DNA of 64,000 nt from Chryseobacterium sp. FH2 (GTDB taxonomy: Bacteria > Bacteroidota > Bacteroidia > Flavobacteriales > Weeksellaceae), in assembly GCF_001045455.1 (NCBI RefSeq), contig NZ_LFNE01000015.1, forward strand, positions 1 to 64,000. Reading direction: 5' to 3'. A program made the translations under genes and the position numbers. The notes below the pieces were generated by a model that had not been told where the DNA came from, ran no database searches, and saw only the letters and a list, made by a program, of their open reading frames with translations. Below, in pieces: positions 37,949-45,557 of this stretch; position 1 is the first letter of the stretch, and every line of letters starts with the position of its first letter.

Positions 37949-38209
37949 CTACTCTCCACAATTGTTATGCTCAACAGCCTCCGCATCACTCCATAAACAC
38001 GCTAATCCCCATTCAGGGCACCAAGTTGTATGAGAGTTTAATCCACATGACGTTTCAACAAATACTTGCATACAACCTCCTTTTCTTTTTGAATCTTTTT
38101 CTTCACTAGATTCAGTTTTATCTTTTGAGATGGTTTTGTTTTCCGCAGCACTTTTTGCACTTACTAATCCTGCAAACACAAAAGCTGCTGCTAATAAAAA
38201 TTTTTTCAT
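37949..38209 (-). CDS. Small secreted Cys-rich protein
   Basis: 86 residues. Sec-type signal peptide MKKFLLAAAFVFAGLVSAKS, then a charged Ser/Glu/Lys linker, then KRKGG and a 39-residue core with five Cys, three Trp and an acidic end (CMQVF, TSC, TWC, LAC, NNC). The Gly-Gly right before the Cys-rich core looks like a processing site. I do not know the family. It lies 52 bases upstream of GLPGLI copy 2 on the same strand and may be cotranscribed with it. An antimicrobial or signal peptide, or a metal-binding protein, is possible. Confidence 0.6.
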   Translation of the reverse strand: MKKFLLAAAFVFAGLVSAKSAAENKTISKDKTESSEEKDSKRKGGCMQVFVETSCGLNSHTTWCPEWGLACLWSDAEAVEHNNCGE

Positions 38210-38282
38210 CATTCTGAAAATTTTAAAGTTAATAAATATTTTTTTTTTACTCTGCTAAGATATTTTTACGTTAACTTCCAAA

Positions 38283-38321
38283 CAACAACCGCCAGTTATA
38301 AAATCAACAACCGTTGGTTGT
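38283..38321. promoter_or_regulatory. Operator candidate: CAACAACCG direct repeats and ACAACC palindrome
   Basis: CAACAACCG occurs at 38283-38291 and 38305-38313, 22 bases apart (two helical turns). The second copy is part of ACAACC-GTT-GGTTGT (38307-38321). The site lies between the divergent Cys-rich-protein and XRE-regulator genes, so the XRE protein is its most likely reader. Confidence 0.5.
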
Positions 38322-38362
38322 CATTTTAAAAAGTATTACTTTAGCATTAAAATCCAGGATTT

Positions 38363-38743
38363 ATGAGCTTAGACACAAAACTCCGCAAATTAAGAGAACA
38401 AAAAGGATGGTCACAAATGGACGTAGCCCATCAATTGGATATTTCCCAATCTGCTTATAATAAATGGGAAGCGGGACAGGCAAAGCCAACTCTTCAAAAC
38501 TTACAGAGATTAGCTGAAATTTTTGAAGCTGATTTTTACGAATTAATTCAAGAGCAAATTCCAAATTTGGATCTATCCAATGCAAAATTTGAAAACTCTC
38601 CATTTTTTGTCACAGAATCTACAAATAACACAATAAGCTATGATTCTCCAGAATTGATTTCTAAAATATTAGAAAATCAACAGCAAATGGCGAAACTAAT
38701 GGAAAGCCAAAACAAACTCATAGAACATTTATTAAAAAAATAA
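38363..38743 (+). CDS. XRE-family transcriptional regulator
   Basis: 126 residues with an N-terminal helix-turn-helix (LRKLREQKGWSQMDVAHQLDISQSAYNKWEAGQAKPTLQNLQRLAEIF, about residues 6-55) and a C-terminal helix with coiled-coil character (ENQQQMAKLMESQNKLIEHLLKK) likely used for dimerisation. It is divergent from the small Cys-rich protein, with a palindromic site between them, so it may regulate itself and that gene. No metabolite-binding domain. Confidence 0.9.
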   Translation: MSLDTKLRKLREQKGWSQMDVAHQLDISQSAYNKWEAGQAKPTLQNLQRLAEIFEADFYELIQEQIPNLDLSNAKFENSPFFVTESTNNTISYDSPELISKILENQQQMAKLMESQNKLIEHLLKK

Positions 38744-38768
38744 ATCATTTCTTCAATAAAAACACAAT

Positions 38769-39572
38769 ATGAAAATAGCAATTTTAGGAGCCGGAAATAT
38801 GGGCCTATCATTTTCAAAATCATTTTTGAAATACGAACTGATAAAACCCGAAAACCTGCACCTCATTACAAGAAACGAATCTAAAATTCCTAAAATCTCA
38901 CAGGAATTTCCACATTCTACCATCTCAATTTTTGATGAAGTAAGAGAGCTTGTAGCGGACCTGATTATCATTGCTGTTAAACCTCAGAACTTTCAAAATG
39001 TTGCAGAAAATTTTCAGTTTTCGTTAAAAGAAAATCAGATGGTTTTATCCATTATGGCAGGAATTAAAATTGAAAAAATTCAAACATTATTAAACCATCC
39101 TTTGGTTGTAAGAGCAATGCCAAACTCTCCTACTCTTCTGGGAATGGGGATTACAGGCTACACTTCTGCTGACGGAATTTCTTTCAGCCAGTTGATCAAT
39201 ATCGAAAGATTATTAAACTCAACAGGAAGATCCGTTTACCTCGAAAATGAGGCGTTATTAGACGGTGTAACAGCACTTTCAGGAAGTGGCCCGGCTTATT
39301 TCTACTACATCGTTGACGCTATGATAAAAGCAGGAATGGAAATGGGAATTGATGAAAATCTGTCTAAACTTTTTGTGAAACAGACTATGCTTGGAGCGTA
39401 TCATCTAATCAACAATTCGGATAAAAACCTTGAGGAATTAATTAAAGATGTTGCCTCAAAAGGTGGAACAACCGAAGCTGCTTTGAAAACATTTAACGAA
39501 AATAATCTCAAAGAAATTTTAAAAGACGGGATTTTAAGCGCAGAAAAACGGGCTAAAGAACTAAACGGCTAA
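38769..39572 (+). CDS. proC: Pyrroline-5-carboxylate reductase
   Basis: 267 residues. It makes the last step of proline synthesis, reducing pyrroline-5-carboxylate with NAD(P)H. The Rossmann start MKIAILGAGNMGLSFSKSF, the VKPQNFQNV segment, RAMPNSPTLLGMGITGY, and the catalytic signature LSGSGPAYFYYIVDAM to KGGTTEAALKTF are present. It ends 20 bases inside the 3' end of the convergent vanZ-like gene. Confidence 0.95.
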   Translation: MKIAILGAGNMGLSFSKSFLKYELIKPENLHLITRNESKIPKISQEFPHSTISIFDEVRELVADLIIIAVKPQNFQNVAENFQFSLKENQMVLSIMAGIKIEKIQTLLNHPLVVRAMPNSPTLLGMGITGYTSADGISFSQLINIERLLNSTGRSVYLENEALLDGVTALSGSGPAYFYYIVDAMIKAGMEMGIDENLSKLFVKQTMLGAYHLINNSDKNLEELIKDVASKGGTTEAALKTFNENNLKEILKDGILSAEKRAKELNG

Positions 39573-39984
39573 ATGTATTGTCTAATAATTTACGGATATT
39601 CCAGCCAATAAAAACCCCAAAAGTATTCAGGATAATATCATCCACTTCGAAAATTCCCATTCTGGTAAAATACTGAAGTGCCTCAGCTATGGTAATTACT
39701 GAAATAAAAGTGAAAAGTAAGCTTTTCAAATCTTTAAGTTTAGGAAAAATCCAACCTAAAAATCCAAAAGGAATAAACATAATGATGTTTCCTAAAACAA
39801 TCATAACAATGGTTTTCAGAAGAATGGTATTTTCAATAAACATCAGGGTTGAAACAATCGGTTTTATTCTGATAACGTTTTCATCAAACTGCGATCTGCC
39901 AAATCCCAAAAACATAAGATACAGCAGATATAAAGTATAAGGAAGGATAAAAACTTTATAAATTTTCTTAAGCATCAATTGCAA
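39553..39984 (-). CDS. VanZ-like family membrane protein
   Basis: 143 residues with four predicted membrane segments. The VanZ-like core is visible: NIIMFIPFGFLGWIFPKL and then FISVITIAEALQYFTRMGIFEVDDIILNTFGVFIGW. Family members range from teicoplanin-resistance VanZ to proteins of unknown function; resistance should not be assumed. The 3' end overlaps proC by 20 bases on the opposite strand. Confidence 0.88.
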   Translation of the reverse strand: MQLMLKKIYKVFILPYTLYLLYLMFLGFGRSQFDENVIRIKPIVSTLMFIENTILLKTIVMIVLGNIIMFIPFGFLGWIFPKLKDLKSLLFTFISVITIAEALQYFTRMGIFEVDDIILNTFGVFIGWNIRKLLDNTFSRLVL

Positions 39985-40009
39985 ATGTATTTAATTTCAC
40001 CATCTGAAT

Positions 40010-40044
40010 AACAAAAAGAGAATCAAATTGACTCTCTTTTTGTT
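40010..40044. terminator. Terminator of the gene at 40043
   Basis: AACAAAAAGAG and CTCTTTTTGTT with a 13-base loop. It touches the stop codon of the minus-strand gene and lies between two minus-strand genes. Confidence 0.75.
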
Positions 40045-40627
40045 ATTTTTTTCTTATCAATGGGATTTGCAGGTTAGCCGGTCGGTTTTCTTCCGTGTCA
40101 AAACCTCTTCCGTCAATATTTCTTGCACCCCAGAACATCATGTCCTTATAAAGATAAATCAAATCATACTCCTTAAAAATTTGTCCTTCAGCCAAACCAA
40201 AAGGAACGAATTTTTTCTTTAAAATATTTTGAGGTTTCCCGACTTCCCAAGTTTTAAAACCATCTTTAGCTGAATTATTCAGAATATCTGCGAAATTTTG
40301 ATGTAAAGGTGTGACTTCGTATGCTTCATCAGCCGTAAAATCTACTTTTTGCGCTCCTTCAGCAACCGGATGATCGCCCTGCCATTCTGTATTTCCTTTT
40401 ATAAGCATTTTAGCCAAAGGAATTTTACCGTAAGCGTCTGCGAAATTGATAATTTCAAGCTCAAACCTGTCTTCAGGTAAAAATTTAAATTGCCTTTTTA
40501 AATAAAACGGCTTTAAACTTCCGTCTTCATTTTTCAGTGAACTGGGACGTATTTCAACAGCGATGCTTTCCCAATTTCCTACTATTTCCTTTTTTATTTC
40601 TTCTGAGAACAATCCTTTATGATCCAT
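40043..40627 (-). CDS. Conserved hypothetical protein
   Basis: 194 residues, cytoplasmic, without signal peptide. The sequence (GNWESIAVEIRPS, then a beta-rich core LPEDRFELEIINFAD and EGQIFKEYDLIYLYKDMMFWGARNIDGRGFD) suggests a lipocalin-like or heat-stable-ligand-binding barrel, but I do not recognise the family. Divergent from the HxlR regulator at 40722, with promoter boxes side by side, so it is the likely target of that regulator. Confidence 0.7.
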   Translation of the reverse strand: MDHKGLFSEEIKKEIVGNWESIAVEIRPSSLKNEDGSLKPFYLKRQFKFLPEDRFELEIINFADAYGKIPLAKMLIKGNTEWQGDHPVAEGAQKVDFTADEAYEVTPLHQNFADILNNSAKDGFKTWEVGKPQNILKKKFVPFGLAEGQIFKEYDLIYLYKDMMFWGARNIDGRGFDTEENRPANLQIPLIRKK

Positions 40628-40634
40628 CTTTACG

Positions 40635-40667
40635 TTGTTTTTATTTGTAACAAAACTAATATATTTG
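40635..40667. promoter_or_regulatory. Divergent promoter region, gene 40043 / HxlR regulator
   Basis: Plus strand: TTG (40635-40637), 22 bases, TATATTTG (40660-40667). Minus strand: TAGTTTTG (40658-40651), which would start the 40043 transcript near 40644. The two -7 boxes are one base apart, so one bound regulator could control both. Confidence 0.5.
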
Positions 40668-40721
40668 TCTGATTATTTACACTAAAATACAATTTTGTAT
40701 TTAGTACATTTTTTTAGACCA

Positions 40722-41063
40722 ATGGGTAATAAAAGAAAAAATAAAGATTTCAATCCTCATAATTGTCCCGTCATTCATTTCTACAATAAAGTTGGCGGAA
40801 AGTGGAAAACCGTTATCTTATACGGAATCAGCAGAAAAGTAAACCGGTTCAGCTTACTTCAAAAAGCAATTCCTATGATAAGTAAGCAGATGCTTGTCAA
40901 CCAGTTAAGAGAATTAGAGGAAGATAACATTCTGGAAAGAATTATTTACGCAGAAATTCCGCCAAGGGTGGAATATAAACTTACCGAATATGGTGAATCT
41001 TTTATGCCGGTCATCATGACCATTCAGGATTGGGGATTAAAAGATATGGAACTAAAAAATTAA
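40722..41063 (+). CDS. HxlR-family transcriptional regulator
   Basis: 113 residues from the ATG at 40722. A winged helix domain of the HxlR type: NCPVIHFYNKVGGKWKTVILYGI (with the conserved Cys), SRKVNRFSLLQKAIPMISKQMLVNQLRELEEDNILERIIYAEIPPRVEYKLTEYG. Such proteins sense redox or aldehyde signals through the N-terminal Cys. It is divergent from the hypothetical gene at 40043. The TTG-start extension of nine codons is rejected because the family starts near here. Confidence 0.92.
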   Translation: MGNKRKNKDFNPHNCPVIHFYNKVGGKWKTVILYGISRKVNRFSLLQKAIPMISKQMLVNQLRELEEDNILERIIYAEIPPRVEYKLTEYGESFMPVIMTIQDWGLKDMELKN

Positions 41064-41085
41064 CTGTTTTATCATTCCTTTTGGT

Positions 41086-41116
41086 TTTGAGTTTCCTTTT
41101 ACAAATCATACTTTTG
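41086..41116 (+). promoter_or_regulatory. lnt promoter
   Basis: TTTG (41086-41089), 19 bases, TACTTTTG (41109-41116): a full Bacteroidota consensus promoter 17 bases before the ATG. Confidence 0.8.
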
Positions 41117-41133
41117 CATTATATTTTATTTCA

Positions 41134-42771
41134 ATGAAATACGTTTTACTTACGCTCATTTCGGCAATGCTGTTGTCTATATCATGGCCAACATACGGAG
41201 TTCCGTTTTTTATATTTTTTGCGCTCGTCCCTCTTTTAATGATGGAGCATGGCGTTTCAAAATTTTCAGATTACAATAGAAAAAGCTGGGTAGTTTTCGG
41301 GCTTTCCTACCTATGTTTTGTCATTTGGAATGTAGTCACGACAGGCTGGCTGTACGGCTCTAAAAATCCTGACGGAAGCCATTCTTTAATGGCCGTTGTA
41401 TTTCCGGTTTTGGTAAATTCCTTTTTATATTCTCTGGTTTTTCAATGTTATCATTGGTACAAAAATGCTCAGGGAACATATTGGGGATTAGGATTTTTCA
41501 TCGCTATCTGGATGAGTTTTGAAAAATTTCATCTGAATTGGGAACTTACATGGCCCTGGCTGAATTTAGGAAACGTTTTTTCAGAATACCCAAAACTGGT
41601 TCAATGGTATGATACATTGGGTGCAACAGGAGGGAGTTTCTGGATTTTAGTGATTAATGTCTTATTATTTTACACAGTAAGAACCTGGGAAGCGGGAAGA
41701 AAAAGAAAAGATTTAATAAGAAATTCTTCAATTGTAGCCGGTTTAATTGCTCTTCCGATGATTATTTCAATTATTAAATATAGCAGCTTTAATGAAAAAC
41801 CAGTCGGACAGGTCAATGTTTTAATGCTCCAGCCTGATCTTGATCCTTATGCAGAAAAATATTCAAAAGACAGCTTAACGATTTTAAATGATTTATTAAC
41901 TCTTGCAGACCAAAATGCAAAAGGAAAAATAGATTACTTCATTGCTCCGGAAACGGCACTTCCGGGAAGAGGCTCTATTTCAGAGACAGCTTTTGAGAAA
42001 AGTTTTCTTTTAAATAATGTAAAAAATTTCCTCGCTAAACATCCAAATTCTGTTTTTGAAACAGGAATTTCTTCACACAGATTTTATTTGAACAGCAATA
42101 ATTTGCCCAAAGAAGCTTACCAACTGAATCAGGGACTTTGGGTTGAAAGTTTTAACTCTGCTATTCAGGTTATCCCTAATCAGAAAGTGGAAGTTTACCA
42201 TAAAGGAAAGCTGGTTCCCGGTGTTGAAATTTTCCCTTATATGAATTATTTAAAGCCAATTTTAGGCGATGCCATGCTTAATTTGGGAGGTACGGTTGCT
42301 TCTTTAGGAACAGACAAAGAAAGAGTCGCTTTTTCGAATCCTTACAACAAAGGAAAATATGCTCCCATCATCTGTTATGAAAGTATTTATGGGGAATTTA
42401 CCACAGATTATGTAAAAAAGGGAGCCAATTTCCTGGGAATTATGACGAATGACTCCTGGTGGGGCGTTACAGAAGGCCATAAACAGCTTTTATCATATGC
42501 AAAATTAAGAGCCATCGAAACAAGAAGAGAAATCGCCCGTGCCGCAAACAGTGGAATTTCTGCACATATCAATGCAAAAGGAGAAGTCGTGGAAGATACT
42601 TTTTATGGAGATAAAACCACTCTATTTGCCAAAATAAATCTTTATGATAAAATGACTTTCTATACAAGAGCGGGAGATTTGCTTTCGAGATTTTCAATCT
42701 TTGCTTTAGGCTTTTTGTTATTTTATTTCCTGATTAAAAGATTTCAGAATAGAAAACAAGTTAAAGTTTAG
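41134..42771 (+). CDS. lnt: Apolipoprotein N-acyltransferase
   Basis: 545 residues. It adds the third acyl chain to the N-terminal Cys of lipoproteins in the inner membrane. Six to seven N-terminal membrane segments (to about residue 215) are followed by the nitrilase-like domain with the triad Glu273 (FIAPETALPG), Lys357 (VYHKGKLVPGVE) and Cys414 (PIICYESIYG), then a final membrane segment. Many of the lipoproteins in this window depend on it. Length agrees with the family. Confidence 0.95.
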   Translation: MKYVLLTLISAMLLSISWPTYGVPFFIFFALVPLLMMEHGVSKFSDYNRKSWVVFGLSYLCFVIWNVVTTGWLYGSKNPDGSHSLMAVVFPVLVNSFLYSLVFQCYHWYKNAQGTYWGLGFFIAIWMSFEKFHLNWELTWPWLNLGNVFSEYPKLVQWYDTLGATGGSFWILVINVLLFYTVRTWEAGRKRKDLIRNSSIVAGLIALPMIISIIKYSSFNEKPVGQVNVLMLQPDLDPYAEKYSKDSLTILNDLLTLADQNAKGKIDYFIAPETALPGRGSISETAFEKSFLLNNVKNFLAKHPNSVFETGISSHRFYLNSNNLPKEAYQLNQGLWVESFNSAIQVIPNQKVEVYHKGKLVPGVEIFPYMNYLKPILGDAMLNLGGTVASLGTDKERVAFSNPYNKGKYAPIICYESIYGEFTTDYVKKGANFLGIMTNDSWWGVTEGHKQLLSYAKLRAIETRREIARAANSGISAHINAKGEVVEDTFYGDKTTLFAKINLYDKMTFYTRAGDLLSRFSIFALGFLLFYFLIKRFQNRKQVKV

Positions 42772-42844
42772 AAATTTATTTTCAACTTCTTTATCAATAA
42801 AAAGGAGACTTTTGAAAAGCCTCCAAAAAATCAAATGTAAAAAA

Positions 42845-42872
42845 GAAAAGCCAGCTGGACGTCTGGCTTTTC
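42845..42872. terminator. Terminator between lnt and the VCBS gene
   Basis: AAAAGCCAG ... CTGGCTTTT with an 8-base loop, between the ends of two convergent genes. Confidence 0.85.
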
Positions 42873-42893
42873 CTGTTGATAAGAATGTTTCAA

Positions 42894-44609
42894 TTATTTA
42901 ATGATGAGTTTTTTGGTGATTAATTGTTCTTTTATTTTTAATTGTAACAAATATGTTCCTTTTGGCAAGTGAGATACATTGATTGACTGATCGTTATTTA
43001 ACGTCACATTCAGTTTTTTACCATCCATTGAATACATTTCAACAGCAGAAACTTTTTCTCCTTTTATAAATACTTTTTCCATCGCAGGATTTGGGTAAAT
43101 GAAGAGTTGCTTATCAATAGAATTGATATTTTGTACTGCTAAAACATTTTCAGCGGAAGCATCTGAATATGTTTTTGAGGCATCAATAGATTTTACACTC
43201 CAGTACACATTTTGAACGGAAGGATCAAGGTCTAAAAACCATGACGGTGTTGTTACCACGTATTTCGCGATATCCTGAGCCCCGGGAGCTGAGCCTACTT
43301 TTATTTCGTATCGTAAAGCATTTACAGGAGTTTTATCATCAGAAGCGCCGTTCCAAGAGAAGTTGACTCTGTTTCCGTTTCTGGTAAAGTTCAGGTTTGC
43401 AGGAGGCGAAGGTTTTTGGTTGGTTTCTGGTGAAACGTTTTTGAAAAGTTTAGTTAATGAAGGCATTCCCGAATCTGCCCAATCAAATCCGGATAATAAT
43501 ACATCAAGATGATGATCATTATTAAAGTCAAGTAAGTGTACAAAACCCGGGCCTCCTAAAGTATGCAAACCTGTAGGTGTATCTTCTGTAAAAAATTGAT
43601 TAGCTGCATTATAAGTGAATATTTTTACGACAGCATCATTGTTTTCATCATTTCCTGAAACGATAAAATCATAATGCCCGTCATTATTTAAATCTCCTGT
43701 TATCACGGAAGTTTCAGACATTTCTCCTGTAGGAATTTCCTGAAGCGTCAATTGCCCCGTTCCGTCATTCATCAAAACGCCAAGATATCCTGTATAGTTT
43801 TGATCCTGCGCCGAAATGACAATATCCTGAAAACCATCTCCATTAAAATCAGCAAAATCCATTTTTCCGCTGGCCATAGCCGGAAGAGCCTGAGATTCCA
43901 GTAGAGTTCCGTTGCTGTTAATATATGTTTTAAATAAAGGTTCTCCATTTACGTCATATCCTAAAATAATCATATCCAGAAGATTATCATTATTAAGGTC
44001 AATCATTTTGAAGCTGGAATTCTGGGTTCCTTCCAACCAGCCGATATTTTCCTGAAAACCTGTTCCTGTATTTTCATACAAATCAATAGTATTCACAAAA
44101 CCTGTTCCGTCTATGTATTGAGTCCCATTGATTGCGTAATCTGGCTTTCCATCATGATTAAAATCAAAAACTTCCATAGAACCGTATACCTTTCCCGGAA
44201 CTTCCGCTTCTTTTACAAAACCCGATCCTGTATTTTTGAATCTGTAATGTTTGTAATTAACAATATCATTATAGCTTAATCCTGTTGAAATAATATCAAG
44301 AAGCCCGTCATTATTAAAATCAATAAATTTTATATCTCCCAAATGCGTTGCATCTATTCCTAAATCGGCATAAGATATAAGTGTAGAGCCGTTGTTTTTA
44401 TAAACACTGTTGAAGGTTGTGTCTACATTCCCATCTCCGTCAGAATCCACCGCTCCATTGATGACAACATCAGGAAAACCATCTCCATCCATATCTCCGG
44501 AATCTCCTGCAGAATAATAAAAATTATTCATATCTGTCTGCACTTCAGTAAAAGTCTGCGCCATAAGTCCCAACGGAATCATTCCTAAAAGAATAAAAAT
44601 CCTCTTCAT
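42894..44609 (-). CDS. T9SS-exported FG-GAP/VCBS-repeat protein
   Basis: 571 residues from the ATG at 44609 (signal peptide MKRIFILLGMIPLGLMAQ). About eight FG-GAP/VCBS-type repeats with calcium-binding DxDxDGxxD loops (SGDMDGDGFPDVVINGA, DFNNDGLLDIISTG, DFNHDGKPDYAING and so on) form a predicted beta-propeller, followed by a fibronectin-like domain (LNFTRNGNRVNFSWNGASDDKTP) and a type A T9SS sorting domain (IYPNPAMEKVFI, LPKGTYLLQLKIKEQLITKKLIIK). It is a surface or secreted adhesin-like protein of unknown ligand. Confidence 0.9.
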   Translation of the reverse strand: MKRIFILLGMIPLGLMAQTFTEVQTDMNNFYYSAGDSGDMDGDGFPDVVINGAVDSDGDGNVDTTFNSVYKNNGSTLISYADLGIDATHLGDIKFIDFNNDGLLDIISTGLSYNDIVNYKHYRFKNTGSGFVKEAEVPGKVYGSMEVFDFNHDGKPDYAINGTQYIDGTGFVNTIDLYENTGTGFQENIGWLEGTQNSSFKMIDLNNDNLLDMIILGYDVNGEPLFKTYINSNGTLLESQALPAMASGKMDFADFNGDGFQDIVISAQDQNYTGYLGVLMNDGTGQLTLQEIPTGEMSETSVITGDLNNDGHYDFIVSGNDENNDAVVKIFTYNAANQFFTEDTPTGLHTLGGPGFVHLLDFNNDHHLDVLLSGFDWADSGMPSLTKLFKNVSPETNQKPSPPANLNFTRNGNRVNFSWNGASDDKTPVNALRYEIKVGSAPGAQDIAKYVVTTPSWFLDLDPSVQNVYWSVKSIDASKTYSDASAENVLAVQNINSIDKQLFIYPNPAMEKVFIKGEKVSAVEMYSMDGKKLNVTLNNDQSINVSHLPKGTYLLQLKIKEQLITKKLIIK

Positions 44610-44781
44610 ATTATTTTTATTTAGATTAATTAAAAACAAAGATATAGGATTAATTTACTTGGTATCAAGAAAGTTTATATGAATTTTATCAGGGCCAATG
44701 GCCATGATATGTTGAGGATATTCTTATATTTAAATCAATATTATAAATCAGCCAGTTATTTATAAATATTTTACAAAAGAT

Positions 44782-44812
44782 TTGCCTATCTAAAAAATTC
44801 TTCGTTATTTTG
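44782..44812 (+). promoter_or_regulatory. Promoter of the rpmB-rpmG-bL38 operon
   Basis: TTG (44782-44784), about 20 bases, TTATTTTG (44805-44812). The second box departs from TAnnTTTG at one position. The mRNA would start near 44820, 29 bases before rpmB. Confidence 0.5.
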
Positions 44813-44848
44813 CAACCTCAAATATTATACAAATAAGAACATCGAGAT

Positions 44849-45091
44849 ATGTCAAGAATTTGCCAAATAACAGGAAAGCGTGCAATGGTTGGTAACAACG
44901 TTTCTCACGCTAATAACAAAACGAAGCGTCGTTTTGAAATTAACTTATTGGAGAAGAAGTTTTACCTTCCGGAGCAAGATAAGCACGTAACACTGAAAGT
45001 ATCAGCTCATGGATTGAGAGTGATTAACAAGATTGGAATCGAAGAAGCTATTGAAAGAGCGACTAGAAACGGATTGATTAAAAAGAATTAA
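44849..45091 (+). CDS. rpmB: 50S ribosomal protein bL28
   Basis: 80 residues. Ribosomal protein with the family opening [33 protein letters not shown]. First gene of a compact operon with bL33 (6 bases on) and the DUF4295 protein. Its length is normal, without the zinc-binding Cys pattern being complete (only one Cys near the start). Confidence 0.98.
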   Translation: MSRICQITGKRAMVGNNVSHANNKTKRRFEINLLEKKFYLPEQDKHVTLKVSAHGLRVINKIGIEEAIERATRNGLIKKN

Positions 45092-45097
45092 TAAATC

Positions 45098-45280
45098 ATG
45101 GCAAAAAAAGGAAACAGAGTTCAAGTAATCCTTGAATGTACAGAGCACAAAGAGAGCGGTATGCCAGGAATGTCTAGATACATTTCTACTAAAAATAAAA
45201 AGAACACTACAGAGAGATTAGAGCTTAAGAAGTATAATCCTGTTCTTAAAAGATCTACCCTTCACAAAGAAATCAAGTAA
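45098..45280 (+). CDS. rpmG: 50S ribosomal protein bL33
   Basis: 60 residues, [53 protein letters not shown] single Cys is present, so this is the zinc-free form of the protein. Second gene of the ribosomal operon. Confidence 0.98.
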   Translation: MAKKGNRVQVILECTEHKESGMPGMSRYISTKNKKNTTERLELKKYNPVLKRSTLHKEIK

Positions 45281-45300
45281 TTTATAAAATATAATTTACC

Positions 45301-45453
45301 ATGGCAAAGAAAGTAGTAGCAACCCTACAAAGCGGACAGTCAAAAAAAATGACTAAAGTTGTGAAAATGGTTAAGTCATCTAAATCAGGTGCTTACGTTT
45401 TTGACGAAAAAGTAATGAATGCAGACGAAGTAGATGGTTATTTAAAGAAATAA
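45301..45453 (+). CDS. DUF4295 protein (ribosomal protein bL38)
   Basis: 50 residues: MAKKVVATLQSGQSKK, then MTKVVKMVKSSKSGAYVFDEKV, ending DGYLKK. This is DUF4295, a Bacteroidota-specific small basic protein encoded next to rpmB and rpmG. As I recall, cryo-EM of the Flavobacterium johnsoniae ribosome assigned it to the 50S subunit as bL38. It is 20 bases after rpmG and before a terminator. It is too short for many gene finders. Confidence 0.92.
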   Translation: MAKKVVATLQSGQSKKMTKVVKMVKSSKSGAYVFDEKVMNADEVDGYLKK

Positions 45454-45474
45454 TCCCCACTTTATTTACAATAT

Positions 45475-45507
45475 AAAAAACTACTCAGCTTTTGGGTAGT
45501 TTTTTTG
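45475..45507 (+). terminator. Terminator of the ribosomal operon
   Basis: AAAAAACTAC, an 11-base middle with further CC/GG pairing, and GTAGTTTTTTT. It is followed within two bases by the -7 box of the next gene. Confidence 0.85.
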
Positions 45508-45508
45508 T

Positions 45509-45516
45509 TATCTTTG
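45509..45516 (+). promoter_or_regulatory. ftsY -7 box (TATCTTTG)
   Basis: TATCTTTG directly after the T run of the preceding terminator; start near 45523, 35 bases before the ftsY ATG. A TTTG at 45491-45494 is closer than usual (14 bases). Confidence 0.55.
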
Positions 45517-45557
45517 TTATAAAGAGAGCAACACAACATCTTATATTATAAAATTCT

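Noticed and set aside
39553..39984. Glycopeptide resistance through VanZ
   Set aside because: The VanZ-like family is broad and no other van gene is present, so resistance cannot be claimed.
44692..44704. GGCCAATGGCC palindrome between the VCBS gene and rpmB
   Set aside because: Short and single, about 90-110 bases from either gene; not enough to call an operator.
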